Shown here piece by piece: positions 1-8,386 of a stretch of DNA of 64,000 nt. The stretch comes from G963691885 sp963691885 (GTDB lineage: Bacteria; Pseudomonadota; Alphaproteobacteria; UBA8366; Aestuariispiraceae). The position numbers and the translations under genes are program-made. The notes beneath the pieces were generated by a model that was given only the letters and a program-made list of their open reading frames with translations, did no database searches and had not been told where the DNA came from. The stretch covers positions 2,542,001 to 2,606,000 of the forward strand of contig OY829843.1 of NCBI GenBank assembly GCA_963691885.1. Direction: 5' to 3'. The first letter of the stretch is position 1. Each line of letters begins with the position of its first letter.

Positions 1-200
1 GCTGATTTCAGGGCGTCTGCCGGTATTGCCTTTCCCCGCATAAGACCGTGTTGATCAACGAAGTTGATGCGGATTGTCTCGATTCCATCGGCCTCTACCT
101 GCGCGATGACTGCTTCCGCCCGACGACGGTCATCATCAGACCACAACCCGTGCTGATTGATAAAACCGCTTCTGCCGAACCCTGCTTCTTGATCTGTCAT
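1..200 (-). CDS. Glutamine-synthetase-like protein, N-terminal fragment (cut by window edge)
   Basis: Reading leftwards from an ATG at 200 gives about 66 residues. They contain the stretch VDQHGLMRGKAIPADAL, typical of the N-terminal beta-grasp domain of glutamine synthetase family ligases (GlnA-like, including gamma-glutamyl-polyamine and gamma-glutamyl-anilide synthetases). The catalytic C-terminal domain lies outside the window. The start is 19 bases after the stop of the Rieske oxygenase, so the two are probably co-transcribed. In aniline dioxygenase clusters a GS-like enzyme glutamylates the amine before a Rieske enzyme acts. That analogy is inference; this could equally be a polyamine or amino acid ligase. 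Confidence 0.75.
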   Translation of the reverse strand, partial: MTDQEAGFGRSGFINQHGLWSDDDRRRAEAVIAQVEADGIETIRINFVDQHGLMRGKAIPADALKS

Positions 201-219
201 GGAATAATCCATTCAATAC

Positions 220-1539
220 TTATAGGTTGGATAGCCATGATGCCTGATCTCGCCGCTCGCTTTCGATGCTGCGCCACGCGGTTTCCCAACCGGGTTCCGG
301 GGTGACCGTATCGACGCTGGCCGGCCTTTCCCACGCCACATTACTCTGCGTTGTCGGTCGGCATGGTAGTTGGTCCGGTTCTCCGGCCTCCATCGACTTT
401 ATGGCGGCGCGCAGCATACGGCGGTATTTGACGATGCCGATATCCGTGCTCGCCAGATGTTCCTGGCGTCGATCCTGAATCCTGCCCAGCGACTCGCAGG
501 CCCATTGGTCATGAACATTAATGTCGAACCCCATGCCGGTATAGGTCTGATCGCGCTGTTCGTCCGGGTCATAGCCGTAATTGTTGTGCCGTCCTTTTAG
601 CGGGCGGTAGTCAGGCAATTGATGTTCCGCCAGTCGTTGTTCCCGCATCAGAGCCTTGTCCACTGGCGCTCCATAAGAAGTGAACATCGAATACCAATAG
701 CAATTCACATCATCGACAGGGACATGCCATTGGGTGATTGTCATTTCGTTGGACATCGGAATGACAATGGCCTGCGGGAAAACATGGTTGGTGACGCGGA
801 CATGTTTCTTGCCATCACCAATATTGCGTAATGCGATAAGGCGTAAGCCAAAATCTGTCTGCTCAACTTGAATTTCAGGATTGGGAAATCTTCGCAGGAC
901 CTCGGTCATGGTCATCTCGCTGCCGGTTGACCGGTCGCGAAACTGTTTCCCATAGGCGGCATCTGGGTCTTCGTCTTCGAGGAAACGGTGCAGGAAGGAC
1001 GCGTGGGCCGGGTCGATTCCTACTTCCAGGGCCTGCAACCAGTTGCATTCCCATAGTCCCTTGAAAGCAAAGACATGGCTGTCAGGTGCGGTGAAGCAGT
1101 CGAGGTCGGGAAACGGCGGCGGGTCGCCCTCTCCCATATAGGCGAATATAACGCCGTTGCGTTCAACAACCGGATAGGACGTGGCCTGGATGTTTTTGTA
1201 CATCTGACTGCCTTCCGGCTCTGCCGGTTGTTCCGTGCATTGACCTGACGCGTCGAAATGCCAGCCATGGAACGGACACCGTATCCCGTTATTTTCCATG
1301 CGTCCGAAACAGAGATCGGCCCCACGATGGGGGCAGTGACGCCCGATAAGGCCCAGCGTGTCGTCCGGGTTACGGAACAGGACAAGCCTTTCCCCCATCA
1401 GGGTAACCGGTACGACCGGGCGGGCGCCCAGCAACTCATCGCTGAGGGCAGCCGGCTGCCAATACTGGCGCAGAACCTTGCCGGCGGGCCTGTCCGGGCC
1501 GATCAGCGTGATCTCGTCATTGCGTTCCTGGCTGAGCAT
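220..1539 (-). CDS. Rieske 2Fe-2S aromatic ring-hydroxylating oxygenase, alpha subunit (phthalate 4,5-dioxygenase-like)
   Basis: The 439-residue protein has the two-domain plan of a Rieske non-heme iron oxygenase. The N-terminal domain has the 2Fe-2S ligands C69-x-H71 and C88-x2-H91 (CPHRGADLC and CPFHGW). The C-terminal domain has the mononuclear iron motif IDPAHASFLH, with H179 and H184. Length and motif spacing fit the phthalate dioxygenase/carbazole-type alpha subunits, which work with a separate reductase; none is encoded nearby. The substrate is unknown. It lies between an aldose epimerase gene (26 bases upstream) and a GS-like gene (19 bases downstream), which suggests one catabolic transcript. 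Family assignment is firm. Confidence 0.9.
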   Translation of the reverse strand: MLSQERNDEITLIGPDRPAGKVLRQYWQPAALSDELLGARPVVPVTLMGERLVLFRNPDDTLGLIGRHCPHRGADLCFGRMENNGIRCPFHGWHFDASGQCTEQPAEPEGSQMYKNIQATSYPVVERNGVIFAYMGEGDPPPFPDLDCFTAPDSHVFAFKGLWECNWLQALEVGIDPAHASFLHRFLEDEDPDAAYGKQFRDRSTGSEMTMTEVLRRFPNPEIQVEQTDFGLRLIALRNIGDGKKHVRVTNHVFPQAIVIPMSNEMTITQWHVPVDDVNCYWYSMFTSYGAPVDKALMREQRLAEHQLPDYRPLKGRHNNYGYDPDEQRDQTYTGMGFDINVHDQWACESLGRIQDRRQEHLASTDIGIVKYRRMLRAAIKSMEAGEPDQLPCRPTTQSNVAWERPASVDTVTPEPGWETAWRSIESERRDQASWLSNL

Positions 1540-1565
1540 TTTGCGTTTCTTCCTTGTCTGTCAGA

Positions 1566-2561
1566 TCAGGCCTTGCCGAAGGCGTATAGAGTCTCGGCAT
1601 AATAGGGGCGTTCTGGCGTGAACCAGGGATCCGGGAACCCGGGCTTGTTGGGACTGTCCGGCCAGTTCTGTGCCTCAAGACAAAAGCCGGCCCGATTGTC
1701 ATACGGACCGCCGTGGTGACCGGTCGGTGTGTTCCGCATATTGTCCGCTGTATAGACCTGCACGCCGGGTTCCGTCGTTGCAAAGGTCAAGGCTGTTTTC
1801 GCGCCACGGACAATTGCCGCTTCCTCCGGCTCGGTTCTGGGCGCATCTGCCAGGCACATATTGTCATCAAGGGCACGGCCTTTGAGCGAGAAGGCTTTTC
1901 CAGGTCTGATACCCATATCCTCCAACGGAAAGCGTCGCCCGGTTGGCATCAGGTCAGTGTCGGTCTCTGTGAAGTTATAGGCGAAGAGCTGAAGCTCATG
2001 ATCATCGATGGTGCCGGTGCCCGACAGGTTGAAATAGGCATGGTTGGCAAGGCTAAGCGGTGTGGGTCGGTCGGGAACAACTTTGAAATTCAGGGTCAGT
2101 TGCGCGCCTTCAAGTAGATAGGCTGCTTCAACGCGAAGCTCGCCCGGAAACCCGCCGGTTGGGTCGGTCCAATCGAGGGTCATTTGCACAAACCCGTCGC
2201 CGGATTGGGTGATTTTCCAGTTCCGCTTCTGAAAGCCAATCGCCCCACTATGCAGGCTGAAACCTGGTTGGCGCAGGGGTAATTGCCAGATCGCGCCATC
2301 CTTTGCGATGCGCCCTTCAGAGATCCGGTTTGCGATTGGACCGATGCTGCAGCCCATCGAGGCATTGTCGTTCAGATAGCCATCCAGATCCTGATATCCA
2401 AGGACCAGGCTTTCCTCCATTCCGGCCAGATAAAAGCTCTGCCAGGTCGCACCCAAAGTAATAACGCTGCAGCGTGCCTCGTTCGAACTGAGTTCGATAC
2501 GCTGGACAATCTCGCCATTCGGGGTGGTGCCCCAATCCTCTATCTGGGTTTGCCCCGTCAT
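1566..2561 (-). CDS. Aldose 1-epimerase (galactose mutarotase family)
   Basis: This 331-residue protein interconverts alpha and beta anomers of aldoses, by family. Visible landmarks are N78-R79 (PIANR) in the sugar-binding site, H104 (LHSG), the general-acid region NHAYFNLSG with H174, and E296 in CLEAQNW as the probable catalytic base. All match GalM in order and spacing. It has no signal peptide, so it is cytoplasmic. It is the first gene of the minus-strand unit with the Rieske oxygenase, and its promoter faces that of the fumarate-reductase-like operon. Whether a sugar or a sugar acid is the real substrate cannot be read from the sequence. Confidence 0.88.
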   Translation of the reverse strand: MTGQTQIEDWGTTPNGEIVQRIELSSNEARCSVITLGATWQSFYLAGMEESLVLGYQDLDGYLNDNASMGCSIGPIANRISEGRIAKDGAIWQLPLRQPGFSLHSGAIGFQKRNWKITQSGDGFVQMTLDWTDPTGGFPGELRVEAAYLLEGAQLTLNFKVVPDRPTPLSLANHAYFNLSGTGTIDDHELQLFAYNFTETDTDLMPTGRRFPLEDMGIRPGKAFSLKGRALDDNMCLADAPRTEPEEAAIVRGAKTALTFATTEPGVQVYTADNMRNTPTGHHGGPYDNRAGFCLEAQNWPDSPNKPGFPDPWFTPERPYYAETLYAFGKA

Positions 2562-2600
2562 TTGATACCCCCAGATCAGCCATCATAATTTCAGTATTGT

Positions 2601-2623
2601 TCAACTTATAAGAAATAAGTTGA
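2601..2623. promoter_or_regulatory. Perfect inverted repeat in the divergent promoter, candidate LysR operator
   Basis: TCAACTTAT, a 5-base spacer AAGAA, then ATAAGTTGA. The two 9-base arms match perfectly, and the centre contains a T-N11-A pattern as in LysR-type boxes. It lies between the aldose epimerase start (2561) and the Sdh/Frd operon start (2713). The LysR gene at the end of that operon is the obvious candidate binder (inference). Confidence 0.6.
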
Positions 2624-2712
2624 GTGATTGTGGATTTAAGCACATGATACTCGCGCAAATACTGACCATACACAAACATCATAGAATGTTCAGGAAAGGT
2701 GCAACAGCCAAG

Positions 2713-3429
2713 ATGTCGAATGGCGAGTTGACGGTAAAAATTTGGCGCGGTGATGAGAATGGTTCCTTCGCCGATTATTCGGCCCCTTTACGGGAAAACC
2801 AGACGGTACTGGATGTCGTAACCCATGTTCAGCGGACCCAGGAACCGGCGCTTGCCTATCGGTTTGCCTGTCGCGTCGGGGTGTGCGGTTCCTGTGCGAT
2901 GACGGTAAACGGCGTGCCGCGCTGGACCTGCCGAACGCATGTGAACAAGGTCGCTGAGGGTGGCGAGATTACAATTGAGCCACTCCGCAACCTGCCCCGG
3001 ATCAAAGACTTGGTGACCGATATGACACCCTTCTTCGAGAAGTGGGAGAAGGCGGGCGGCAGGTTCAAGGGCAGCAAGACGCGGGCCGATGAACCAGCGC
3101 GCATTGATGTTGAAAGCCGCAAACGCCGTAACGCCGACGCGGCAATCGAATGCATCAATTGCGCTGTCTGTTATGCCGCCTGTGATGTTGTTGCCTGGAA
3201 CAAGGACTATCTGGGTCCGGCGGCGCTAAACAGGGCCTGGTCGCTGGTCAATGATGAGCGCCATGCCGATCAGGCCGGGTTGCGCCAGGCTGTTTCGCAG
3301 GAGGGTGGCTGCACATCCTGTCATTCCCAGGGCAATTGCATGACCCATTGTCCGGTCGGCCTCAGTCCAACCCAATCCATTGCCGGGCTGAAACGCCAGA
3401 GCCTGCTCGATTTCTTCGGAAAGGGTTAG
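2713..3429 (+). CDS. Succinate dehydrogenase/fumarate reductase iron-sulfur subunit (SdhB/FrdB-like)
   Basis: A 239-residue electron-transfer subunit linking the flavoprotein to the membrane anchor. The [2Fe-2S] cysteines are C53, C58, C61 and C73. The [4Fe-4S]/[3Fe-4S] set is C147, C150, C153, C157, C203, C209 and C213, with spacing as in E. coli SdhB. C200 is an extra cysteine. The ATG at 2713 follows a purine-rich AGGAAAGG stretch; upstream in-frame ATGs would add residues unlike the family N-terminus. First gene of a seven-gene plus-strand run (anchors, flavoprotein, fumarase alpha and beta, LysR). It appears to be a second, non-housekeeping complex, because no TCA-cycle genes such as mdh or sucAB are nearby. 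Confidence 0.9.
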   Translation: MSNGELTVKIWRGDENGSFADYSAPLRENQTVLDVVTHVQRTQEPALAYRFACRVGVCGSCAMTVNGVPRWTCRTHVNKVAEGGEITIEPLRNLPRIKDLVTDMTPFFEKWEKAGGRFKGSKTRADEPARIDVESRKRRNADAAIECINCAVCYAACDVVAWNKDYLGPAALNRAWSLVNDERHADQAGLRQAVSQEGGCTSCHSQGNCMTHCPVGLSPTQSIAGLKRQSLLDFFGKG

Positions 3430-3438
3430 GGGGCGATA

Positions 3439-3774
3439 ATGGAAAACAGGTTGTTCGTGCTGCAACGTCTGACAGCGATGATACTGGCCCCGTTGGTTCT
3501 GATCCATCTGGCACTCATCCTTTATGCCATTCGGGGCGGGTTGAGCGCGGATGAAATCCTCAGCCGCACAGAGGGCAGTGTCGGTTGGGCCCTTTTCTAT
3601 GGCCTTTTTGTTCTGGCGGCGGGTATTCACGCACCAATCGGGGTGCGGGCCATACTGATTGAGTGGACCGGAACCAGCCGCGCAATGGCGGGCTGGATTT
3701 CAGCCAGCCTTGGTCTTTTGTTGATCTGGATGGGTTTTCGCGCAGTTTATGCGGTGGTTGGAGGGGCCATATGA
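3439..3774 (+). CDS. Succinate dehydrogenase/fumarate reductase membrane anchor subunit 1
   Basis: The 111-residue protein has three hydrophobic segments: about residues 10-32 (ILAPLVLIHLALILYAI), 47-70 and 84-108. Histidines sit at the membrane faces (LIHLAL, GIHAPIG) and could ligate heme or line a quinone site. Its size and its place between the iron-sulfur subunit (9 bases upstream) and a second small anchor match the FrdC/SdhC type. Its last four bases (ATGA) overlap the start of the next anchor gene, so translation is coupled. Sequence similarity of such anchors is low, so the call rests mainly on topology and context. Confidence 0.75.
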   Translation: MENRLFVLQRLTAMILAPLVLIHLALILYAIRGGLSADEILSRTEGSVGWALFYGLFVLAAGIHAPIGVRAILIEWTGTSRAMAGWISASLGLLLIWMGFRAVYAVVGGAI

Positions 3775-4133
3775 AAGGTCGAATTGACGCCCCGCATCGC
3801 CGCAATGCGCATTATGGTGCCTCTATTGCGCATCGCCTTTCAGGTCTGGTGCTGGCCCTTTTCCTACCGGTTCATTTTCTGCTGTTGGGGTTGGCCCTCG
3901 AAGGGCGCGACGCGATGGACCGCGCGCTTGCCCTGACAGAGTTTCCGGGCGTCAAGATCGCCGAATGGGGGCTTGTCGTGTTTCTGGCATTGCACCTTCT
4001 TTTGGGATTGCGTGTGCTGTCGCTGGAATTTTTGCCCTGGGCCGCCACACCCTCATTGCGCAAGGGCTGGATCTTGACCGGTGTCGCCGGGGCCCTTGGG
4101 GTTGGTTTTATCTTTATAGCAGGGGTCATCTGA
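3771..4133 (+). CDS. Succinate dehydrogenase/fumarate reductase membrane anchor subunit 2 (cytochrome b556-like)
   Basis: The 120-residue protein has three predicted transmembrane segments. The first contains SIAHRLSGLVLALFL, recalling the SdhC signature H-R-x-S-G. Further histidines (PVHFLL, LALHLLLG) could bind heme b. The ATG at 3771 overlaps the previous stop (ATGA), so the longer in-frame extension upstream is rejected. The flavoprotein gene starts one base after its stop. Together with the preceding gene it would form the quinone-reactive membrane domain. Confidence 0.8.
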   Translation: MKGRIDAPHRRNAHYGASIAHRLSGLVLALFLPVHFLLLGLALEGRDAMDRALALTEFPGVKIAEWGLVVFLALHLLLGLRVLSLEFLPWAATPSLRKGWILTGVAGALGVGFIFIAGVI

Positions 4134-4134
4134 A

Positions 4135-5880
4135 ATGCAGATTGAACGCCATACGACGGACATATTGATCCTGGGAACCGGCGGTGCGGGCCTGTTTGCC
4201 GCCCTCCATGCGAAGAAGGCCAATCCGGATCTGGACGTGACGCTTGCGGTGAAAGGCCTGGTGGGTAAATGCGGCTGCACGCGCATGGTACAGGGCGGGT
4301 ACAATGTCGCACTGGCCCCTGGTGACAGTATTGAGCGGCATTTCATGGATACGATTGCGGGGGGTAAATGGTTGCCCCGCCAGGACCTTGCGTGGCGTCT
4401 CTGCACCGGCGCTGTTGAACGGATTCAGGAGCTGGAAAACGAAATCGGCTGTTTTTTTGACCGTAACAAAGACGGCACATTGCACCAGAAGGCCTTCGCG
4501 GGGCAAAGCTTTGACCGGACCGTGCATAAATCTGACCTGACGGGGATCGAGATCATCAATCGACTGATGGAACAGGTCTGGGCCCTCAATGTGAATCGGC
4601 TGGAAGAACATCGCGCGATTGAATTGATCCCCGCCGCCGATGGATCGGGCCTTGCCGGTGCCCTTCTGATCGACATGCGCAGCGGGGTCTATCGGTTTGT
4701 TCATGCAAGAGCTGTCCTGTTGGCAACCGGTGCCGGGCCGACGATGTATCTGTATCACACCCCAAGCGGCGACAAGACCTGCGATGGTCTGGATATGGTC
4801 CTGAATCTGGGTCTAAACCTGCGTGACATGGAGATGGTTCAGTTCCACCCCACAGGTCTTCTGGGTGGGCCCGATACACGCATGACCGGCACTGTTCTGG
4901 AAGAGGGGCTGCGCGGGGCGGGCGGTCATTTGCTGAACGGTGCGGGGGAACGGTTCATGCTGGATTACGATCCGGCCGGTGAACGGGCAACCCGTGATAT
5001 TGTCAGTCGCGGTATTTATGCCGAGATGCGCGAAGGCAGAACCAGTCCGATGGGTGGCGTTTATATTTCCATGGGCCATCTTGGTCCTGAGAGCGTCGCC
5101 CAACGTTTCCCGGGCATGGTGAAACGCTGCGCCGATTGCGGCTTTGATCTGGCTGGTGGAAAAGTGGAGGTCGTTCCAACCGCGCATTACCTTATGGGCG
5201 GTTTGGAGTTTGAAATTGACTGCTCAACCGCGATGCCGGGGCTGTTTGCGGCAGGCGAAGATTGTGGGGGCGTCCACGGGGCCAACCGCCTTGGCGGCAA
5301 TGGCGTGGCCAATTCGACGGTGTTTGGCGGGATCGCCGGTGACAGCATGGCCGACTTTGTCGCAAGTGGTGCGCCTCTAAGAGACCCGGATGAGGGTATT
5401 ATCGATGCGGGTATCGCGCGGGCTGAAATTCCCTTCTCCCGAAAGCCCGGAAACCTCTTTGCGCTGCGTGATGAACTTTCCCAGATCATGTGGGACGATG
5501 TCGGCGTCATGCGCACGGCCGAAGGCATTGCGCGCGGTGCTGCAAAGGTTGAGGAACTAAAATTCGAACTGGACCAGATCGGTGTTCAGGATGGTGAGCG
5601 CGCCTTTAACCTGACCTGGCATGAATGGCTGAACCTTCGCTCACTATTCTCGATTTCAGGTGTGATCGCCGCGGCCTCTGCGGGTCGCGAGGATAGTCGC
5701 GGTGCCCATTTCCGGGAAGACTTCCCGGAAACCGGTGATCTGAACTCAACCGCTTACACCCGGGTTTCAAAGAAAGACGGCCAGTTAAAGTTGGAGATGG
5801 TGCCCGTCGAATTCGACCACGTAAAACCGGGCGAGTCCCTGATTGATGACGATATTGGCGCGCCGGTCGCCGCGGCTTGA
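4135..5880 (+). CDS. Succinate dehydrogenase/fumarate reductase flavoprotein subunit with Cys at the flavin-linking position
   Basis: The 581-residue FAD subunit begins with a dinucleotide fold (LILGTGGAGLFAALHA, about residues 11-26). Substrate-site landmarks are present: QFHPTGL, the ERATRDIVSRGI arginine region, TAHYLMGG, and GVHGANRLGGNGVANSTVFG near the C-terminal FAD site. In canonical SdhA/FrdA the sequence H-T-V-A-A-Q-G-G carries the His that binds FAD covalently. Here the aligned stretch is C48-T-R-M-V-Q-G-G, so the His is replaced by Cys. In E. coli, changing this His leaves non-covalent FAD and favours fumarate reduction over succinate oxidation. This enzyme may therefore work as a fumarate reductase or on a related substrate (inference). 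It is followed by class I fumarase genes. Confidence 0.88.
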   Translation: MQIERHTTDILILGTGGAGLFAALHAKKANPDLDVTLAVKGLVGKCGCTRMVQGGYNVALAPGDSIERHFMDTIAGGKWLPRQDLAWRLCTGAVERIQELENEIGCFFDRNKDGTLHQKAFAGQSFDRTVHKSDLTGIEIINRLMEQVWALNVNRLEEHRAIELIPAADGSGLAGALLIDMRSGVYRFVHARAVLLATGAGPTMYLYHTPSGDKTCDGLDMVLNLGLNLRDMEMVQFHPTGLLGGPDTRMTGTVLEEGLRGAGGHLLNGAGERFMLDYDPAGERATRDIVSRGIYAEMREGRTSPMGGVYISMGHLGPESVAQRFPGMVKRCADCGFDLAGGKVEVVPTAHYLMGGLEFEIDCSTAMPGLFAAGEDCGGVHGANRLGGNGVANSTVFGGIAGDSMADFVASGAPLRDPDEGIIDAGIARAEIPFSRKPGNLFALRDELSQIMWDDVGVMRTAEGIARGAAKVEELKFELDQIGVQDGERAFNLTWHEWLNLRSLFSISGVIAAASAGREDSRGAHFREDFPETGDLNSTAYTRVSKKDGQLKLEMVPVEFDHVKPGESLIDDDIGAPVAAA

Positions 5881-5891
5881 GGAGGGATAAG

Positions 5892-6857
5892 ATGATCCAG
5901 AACGAACTGATAGAAAAGGCCGCCTATGACGTGATGTGCAAGGCGGCGATTGATATTCCCGATGACTATCTAAACGGCATCGAGGGTATGGTGGATGAGG
6001 AGAAGGGGGACCTTTCGGCCTTCGTCTTGAAAGCCATGCTGGAGAATTATGAAGCAGCGACCGAGGATCGACGCCCGATGTGTGCCGATACCGGATTGCC
6101 CCGCTACTACGTGAAGGTCGGCAATGACGCCCGGATGGAGGGCGGCTTTGTCGGGATCGAACGCGCATTGCGGACCGCTACCGCCCAGGCAACATATGAT
6201 GTTCCCTTGCGCCCGAACCGGGTTCATCCATTGTGGCGCACCGAACATAACAACAATGTCGGCATTAACGCGCCCGAGATTGAGTGGAGTTTTGAACCGG
6301 ACGCAGACTGGATCGATGTGACAACGGTTCATAAGGGCGGGTTGTTCGGAACAGATTATCGGATGCTTTTTCCTGGCGACGGCATTGATGGCATCAAGCG
6401 GTTCCTGCTCGACACATTGATTGCTTTTGGAAAACGCGGTCTTGCCTGTCAGCCCGCCATTGTCGGGGTCGGCGTTGGCGGGTCCAAAGATACTTGTATG
6501 CAGCTGGGTAAGCAGGCGGCTTGTCTGCGCGTCGTCGGCGACCGCAACCCGGACCCGGAAATCGCAAAGCTGGAACTGGAACTTCAGGAACTAGGCAACT
6601 CAATCGGGATGGGCGCGATGGGTTTTGTGGGATCTTCCATGGTCGTCGATTGCCATATTGAGGTTGGCCATACCCATACAGGTGGCATGCCGGTCAGCGT
6701 GCATACATTCTGTCTCAGTTCCCGTCGGGCGACGGCCAGAATTCATGCCGATGGAAAGATCACCTATCGGACCGATCCGAATTGGTTCACCCCTTATATG
6801 CGAAGAGAGACTGTCTCATGGGAAACACAGACGGAAAGCTTAAACAGCATCGCTTAA
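5892..6857 (+). CDS. Class I fumarase / L-tartrate dehydratase family, alpha subunit
   Basis: The 321-residue alpha subunit of an oxygen-sensitive [4Fe-4S] hydro-lyase. Candidate cluster cysteines are C64 (MCADTG), C186 (ACQPAIVGVG) and C274 (VHTFC), in the positions expected for class I fumarase and TtdA. The ATG at 5892 follows a strong GGAGGG site at 5881-5886; a TTG at 5877 overlapping the previous stop is less likely. The length fits separate alpha subunits (TtdA about 300 residues) rather than the fused FumA. Reversible fumarate/malate hydration fits the adjacent fumarate-reductase-like complex. Tartrate, mesaconate or another 2-hydroxydiacid is also possible. Confidence 0.85.
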   Translation: MIQNELIEKAAYDVMCKAAIDIPDDYLNGIEGMVDEEKGDLSAFVLKAMLENYEAATEDRRPMCADTGLPRYYVKVGNDARMEGGFVGIERALRTATAQATYDVPLRPNRVHPLWRTEHNNNVGINAPEIEWSFEPDADWIDVTTVHKGGLFGTDYRMLFPGDGIDGIKRFLLDTLIAFGKRGLACQPAIVGVGVGGSKDTCMQLGKQAACLRVVGDRNPDPEIAKLELELQELGNSIGMGAMGFVGSSMVVDCHIEVGHTHTGGMPVSVHTFCLSSRRATARIHADGKITYRTDPNWFTPYMRRETVSWETQTESLNSIA

Positions 6858-7501
6858 GCCTACCCGCAACGCCGGAAGATGTTGCGAAATTGTCGCCAGG
6901 CGATGTCGTCTATCTTGATGGCCTCGTCTACACCGCGCGGGAAGGCGTGTACAAGAAGGTCCTGGATCGGGGTGAGGGGCTGCCGGTTGCCGATCTGGCA
7001 TCGATCAGCAATGTGAACTTTCATTGCTCCCCGGCAGCCGCGCCGGGCGAGGACGGCAGCTACCGGATTGGCGGTGTGACAGCGACAGCCTCTTTCCGGT
7101 TTTCGCGCTGGATGGGGGATTGGCTGGACATGACCGGCACGCGGATTGTGATCGGCAAGGGCGGCATGCCGCGCGAGGATTATAAATCAGTACTGGCACC
7201 GCGCGGCGCGGTCTATTTGACCACTGTCGGATACGGGACTGGGGCGCTTTTAGGGCGCGGGGTTAAATCTGTCGACGCCGTTCACTGGCTGGACGAATTG
7301 GGAATTGCCCAGGCGATGTGGATGTTCCGGGTTGAGAATTTCGGCCCTTTCATTGTCGACAGTGATTTGGCCGGGAATTCGCTTTTCGCGCAACAGGGGG
7401 ATGAGGTGAATGCCGGAATTGCCCGCCTGTATGACGGGCTGAAGCAACCGGCCCTCCACCGTTATGGCGAAACCGATGACCGCAAAAACGAGTTGATGTA
7501 A
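6818..7501 (+). CDS. Class I fumarase / L-tartrate dehydratase family, beta subunit
   Basis: The 227-residue beta subunit provides the second half of the dicarboxylate site. Family landmarks are GDVVYLDGLVYTAREGVYKK near the start, TATASFRFSRWM, and GKGGMPRED, which corresponds to the conserved G-K-G-G loop of TtdB/FumA beta domains. The chosen ATG at 6818 gives a 40-base overlap with the alpha gene, indicating translational coupling. An in-frame start at 6782 would lengthen the overlap and adds no family-like sequence. The LysR gene follows after 18 bases. Confidence 0.85.
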   Translation: MGNTDGKLKQHRLSLPATPEDVAKLSPGDVVYLDGLVYTAREGVYKKVLDRGEGLPVADLASISNVNFHCSPAAAPGEDGSYRIGGVTATASFRFSRWMGDWLDMTGTRIVIGKGGMPREDYKSVLAPRGAVYLTTVGYGTGALLGRGVKSVDAVHWLDELGIAQAMWMFRVENFGPFIVDSDLAGNSLFAQQGDEVNAGIARLYDGLKQPALHRYGETDDRKNELM

Positions 7502-7519
7502 GCCGGTTCGAGCTGGCCG

Positions 7520-8386
7520 ATGGACATCAAGTCGCTCCAAACAGTGGTGAGTGTTGCCGATCATGGCGGGTTCGCAGCGGCGGCTGGCGCCTTGGGTTTG
7601 TCTGTTTCCGGCGTGAGCGTTCATATCAAACTGGTTGAAGAGGAGTTTGGCCTGGCTTTGTTTGACCGAAGCCGTAGACCCATGCGCTTGACCGAAGACG
7701 GCAAGGCTTTTGTCGAGCGTGCCCGCGACCTGATCCTGGATTGGGAACGACTGGGCGGCGAGTTCAAACCGGGCGCAACACGAGGGGCCCTTAAGGTTGG
7801 ATCCGTTCACACCGCTGTATCCGGTATCCTCCCCGTAGCCCTCTTGAAGATGCAGGAGACGGCGCCCGGTATTCAATTGCGCCTGACAACAGCTCTGACC
7901 CATATTCTGGAAGCGGGCGTCAGGGATGGTACGCTGGACGCTGCGATTGTTACGCGCCCCGATCCTTTACCCGCTGATCTCTCGTTTTCGCCCTTTTGCG
8001 AGGAAGAAATGGCGGTGATCGCCCGCGGGGTCCAACCAGACATCTCCTACAGGGAATTGCTTCAACAAAATGCCTATGTGCGTTTCAACCGGAATGGTCG
8101 CGTTGGAGCCCTGATTGAGAGTGGCCTTTTCTCTGAGGGGATACAGGTCAAATCCTTCATGGAAATTGATACGCTTGAAGGGGTGCTGTCGTTGGTTCAG
8201 TCAGGGCTTGGGGTTTCCATCATTCCGGTGCGCAATGCGGGCGTTGGAATGCCGGATGGATTGACCATTCTGCCGTTTGGTAACCCGCCTTTGAAGCGGG
8301 AACTGGGCCTTTTGACGCCAGAACGAAATGCCCGACGAAATCTCACTGACCCTTTGTTGCAGGCGCTTTACGAGTCGTCCCAATAA
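7520..8386 (+). CDS. LysR-type transcriptional regulator
   Basis: The 288-residue protein has an N-terminal winged helix-turn-helix (about residues 1-60: AAAAGALGLSVSGVSVHIKLVEEEFGLALFDR) and a substrate-binding-like effector domain (about 90-288). It is co-directional with, and 18 bases downstream of, the fumarase beta gene, so it is probably part of the same transcript. It is the natural candidate to sense a C4-dicarboxylate and bind the inverted repeat at 2601-2623. Its last 19 bases overlap the convergent DUF1194 gene. Confidence 0.92.
   Translation: MDIKSLQTVVSVADHGGFAAAAGALGLSVSGVSVHIKLVEEEFGLALFDRSRRPMRLTEDGKAFVERARDLILDWERLGGEFKPGATRGALKVGSVHTAVSGILPVALLKMQETAPGIQLRLTTALTHILEAGVRDGTLDAAIVTRPDPLPADLSFSPFCEEEMAVIARGVQPDISYRELLQQNAYVRFNRNGRVGALIESGLFSEGIQVKSFMEIDTLEGVLSLVQSGLGVSIIPVRNAGVGMPDGLTILPFGNPPLKRELGLLTPERNARRNLTDPLLQALYESSQ

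Noticed and set aside
48..305. Plus-strand open frame at the left edge
   Set aside because: Overlaps the start of the GS-like gene and the end of the Rieske gene on the other strand, both with clear family motifs.
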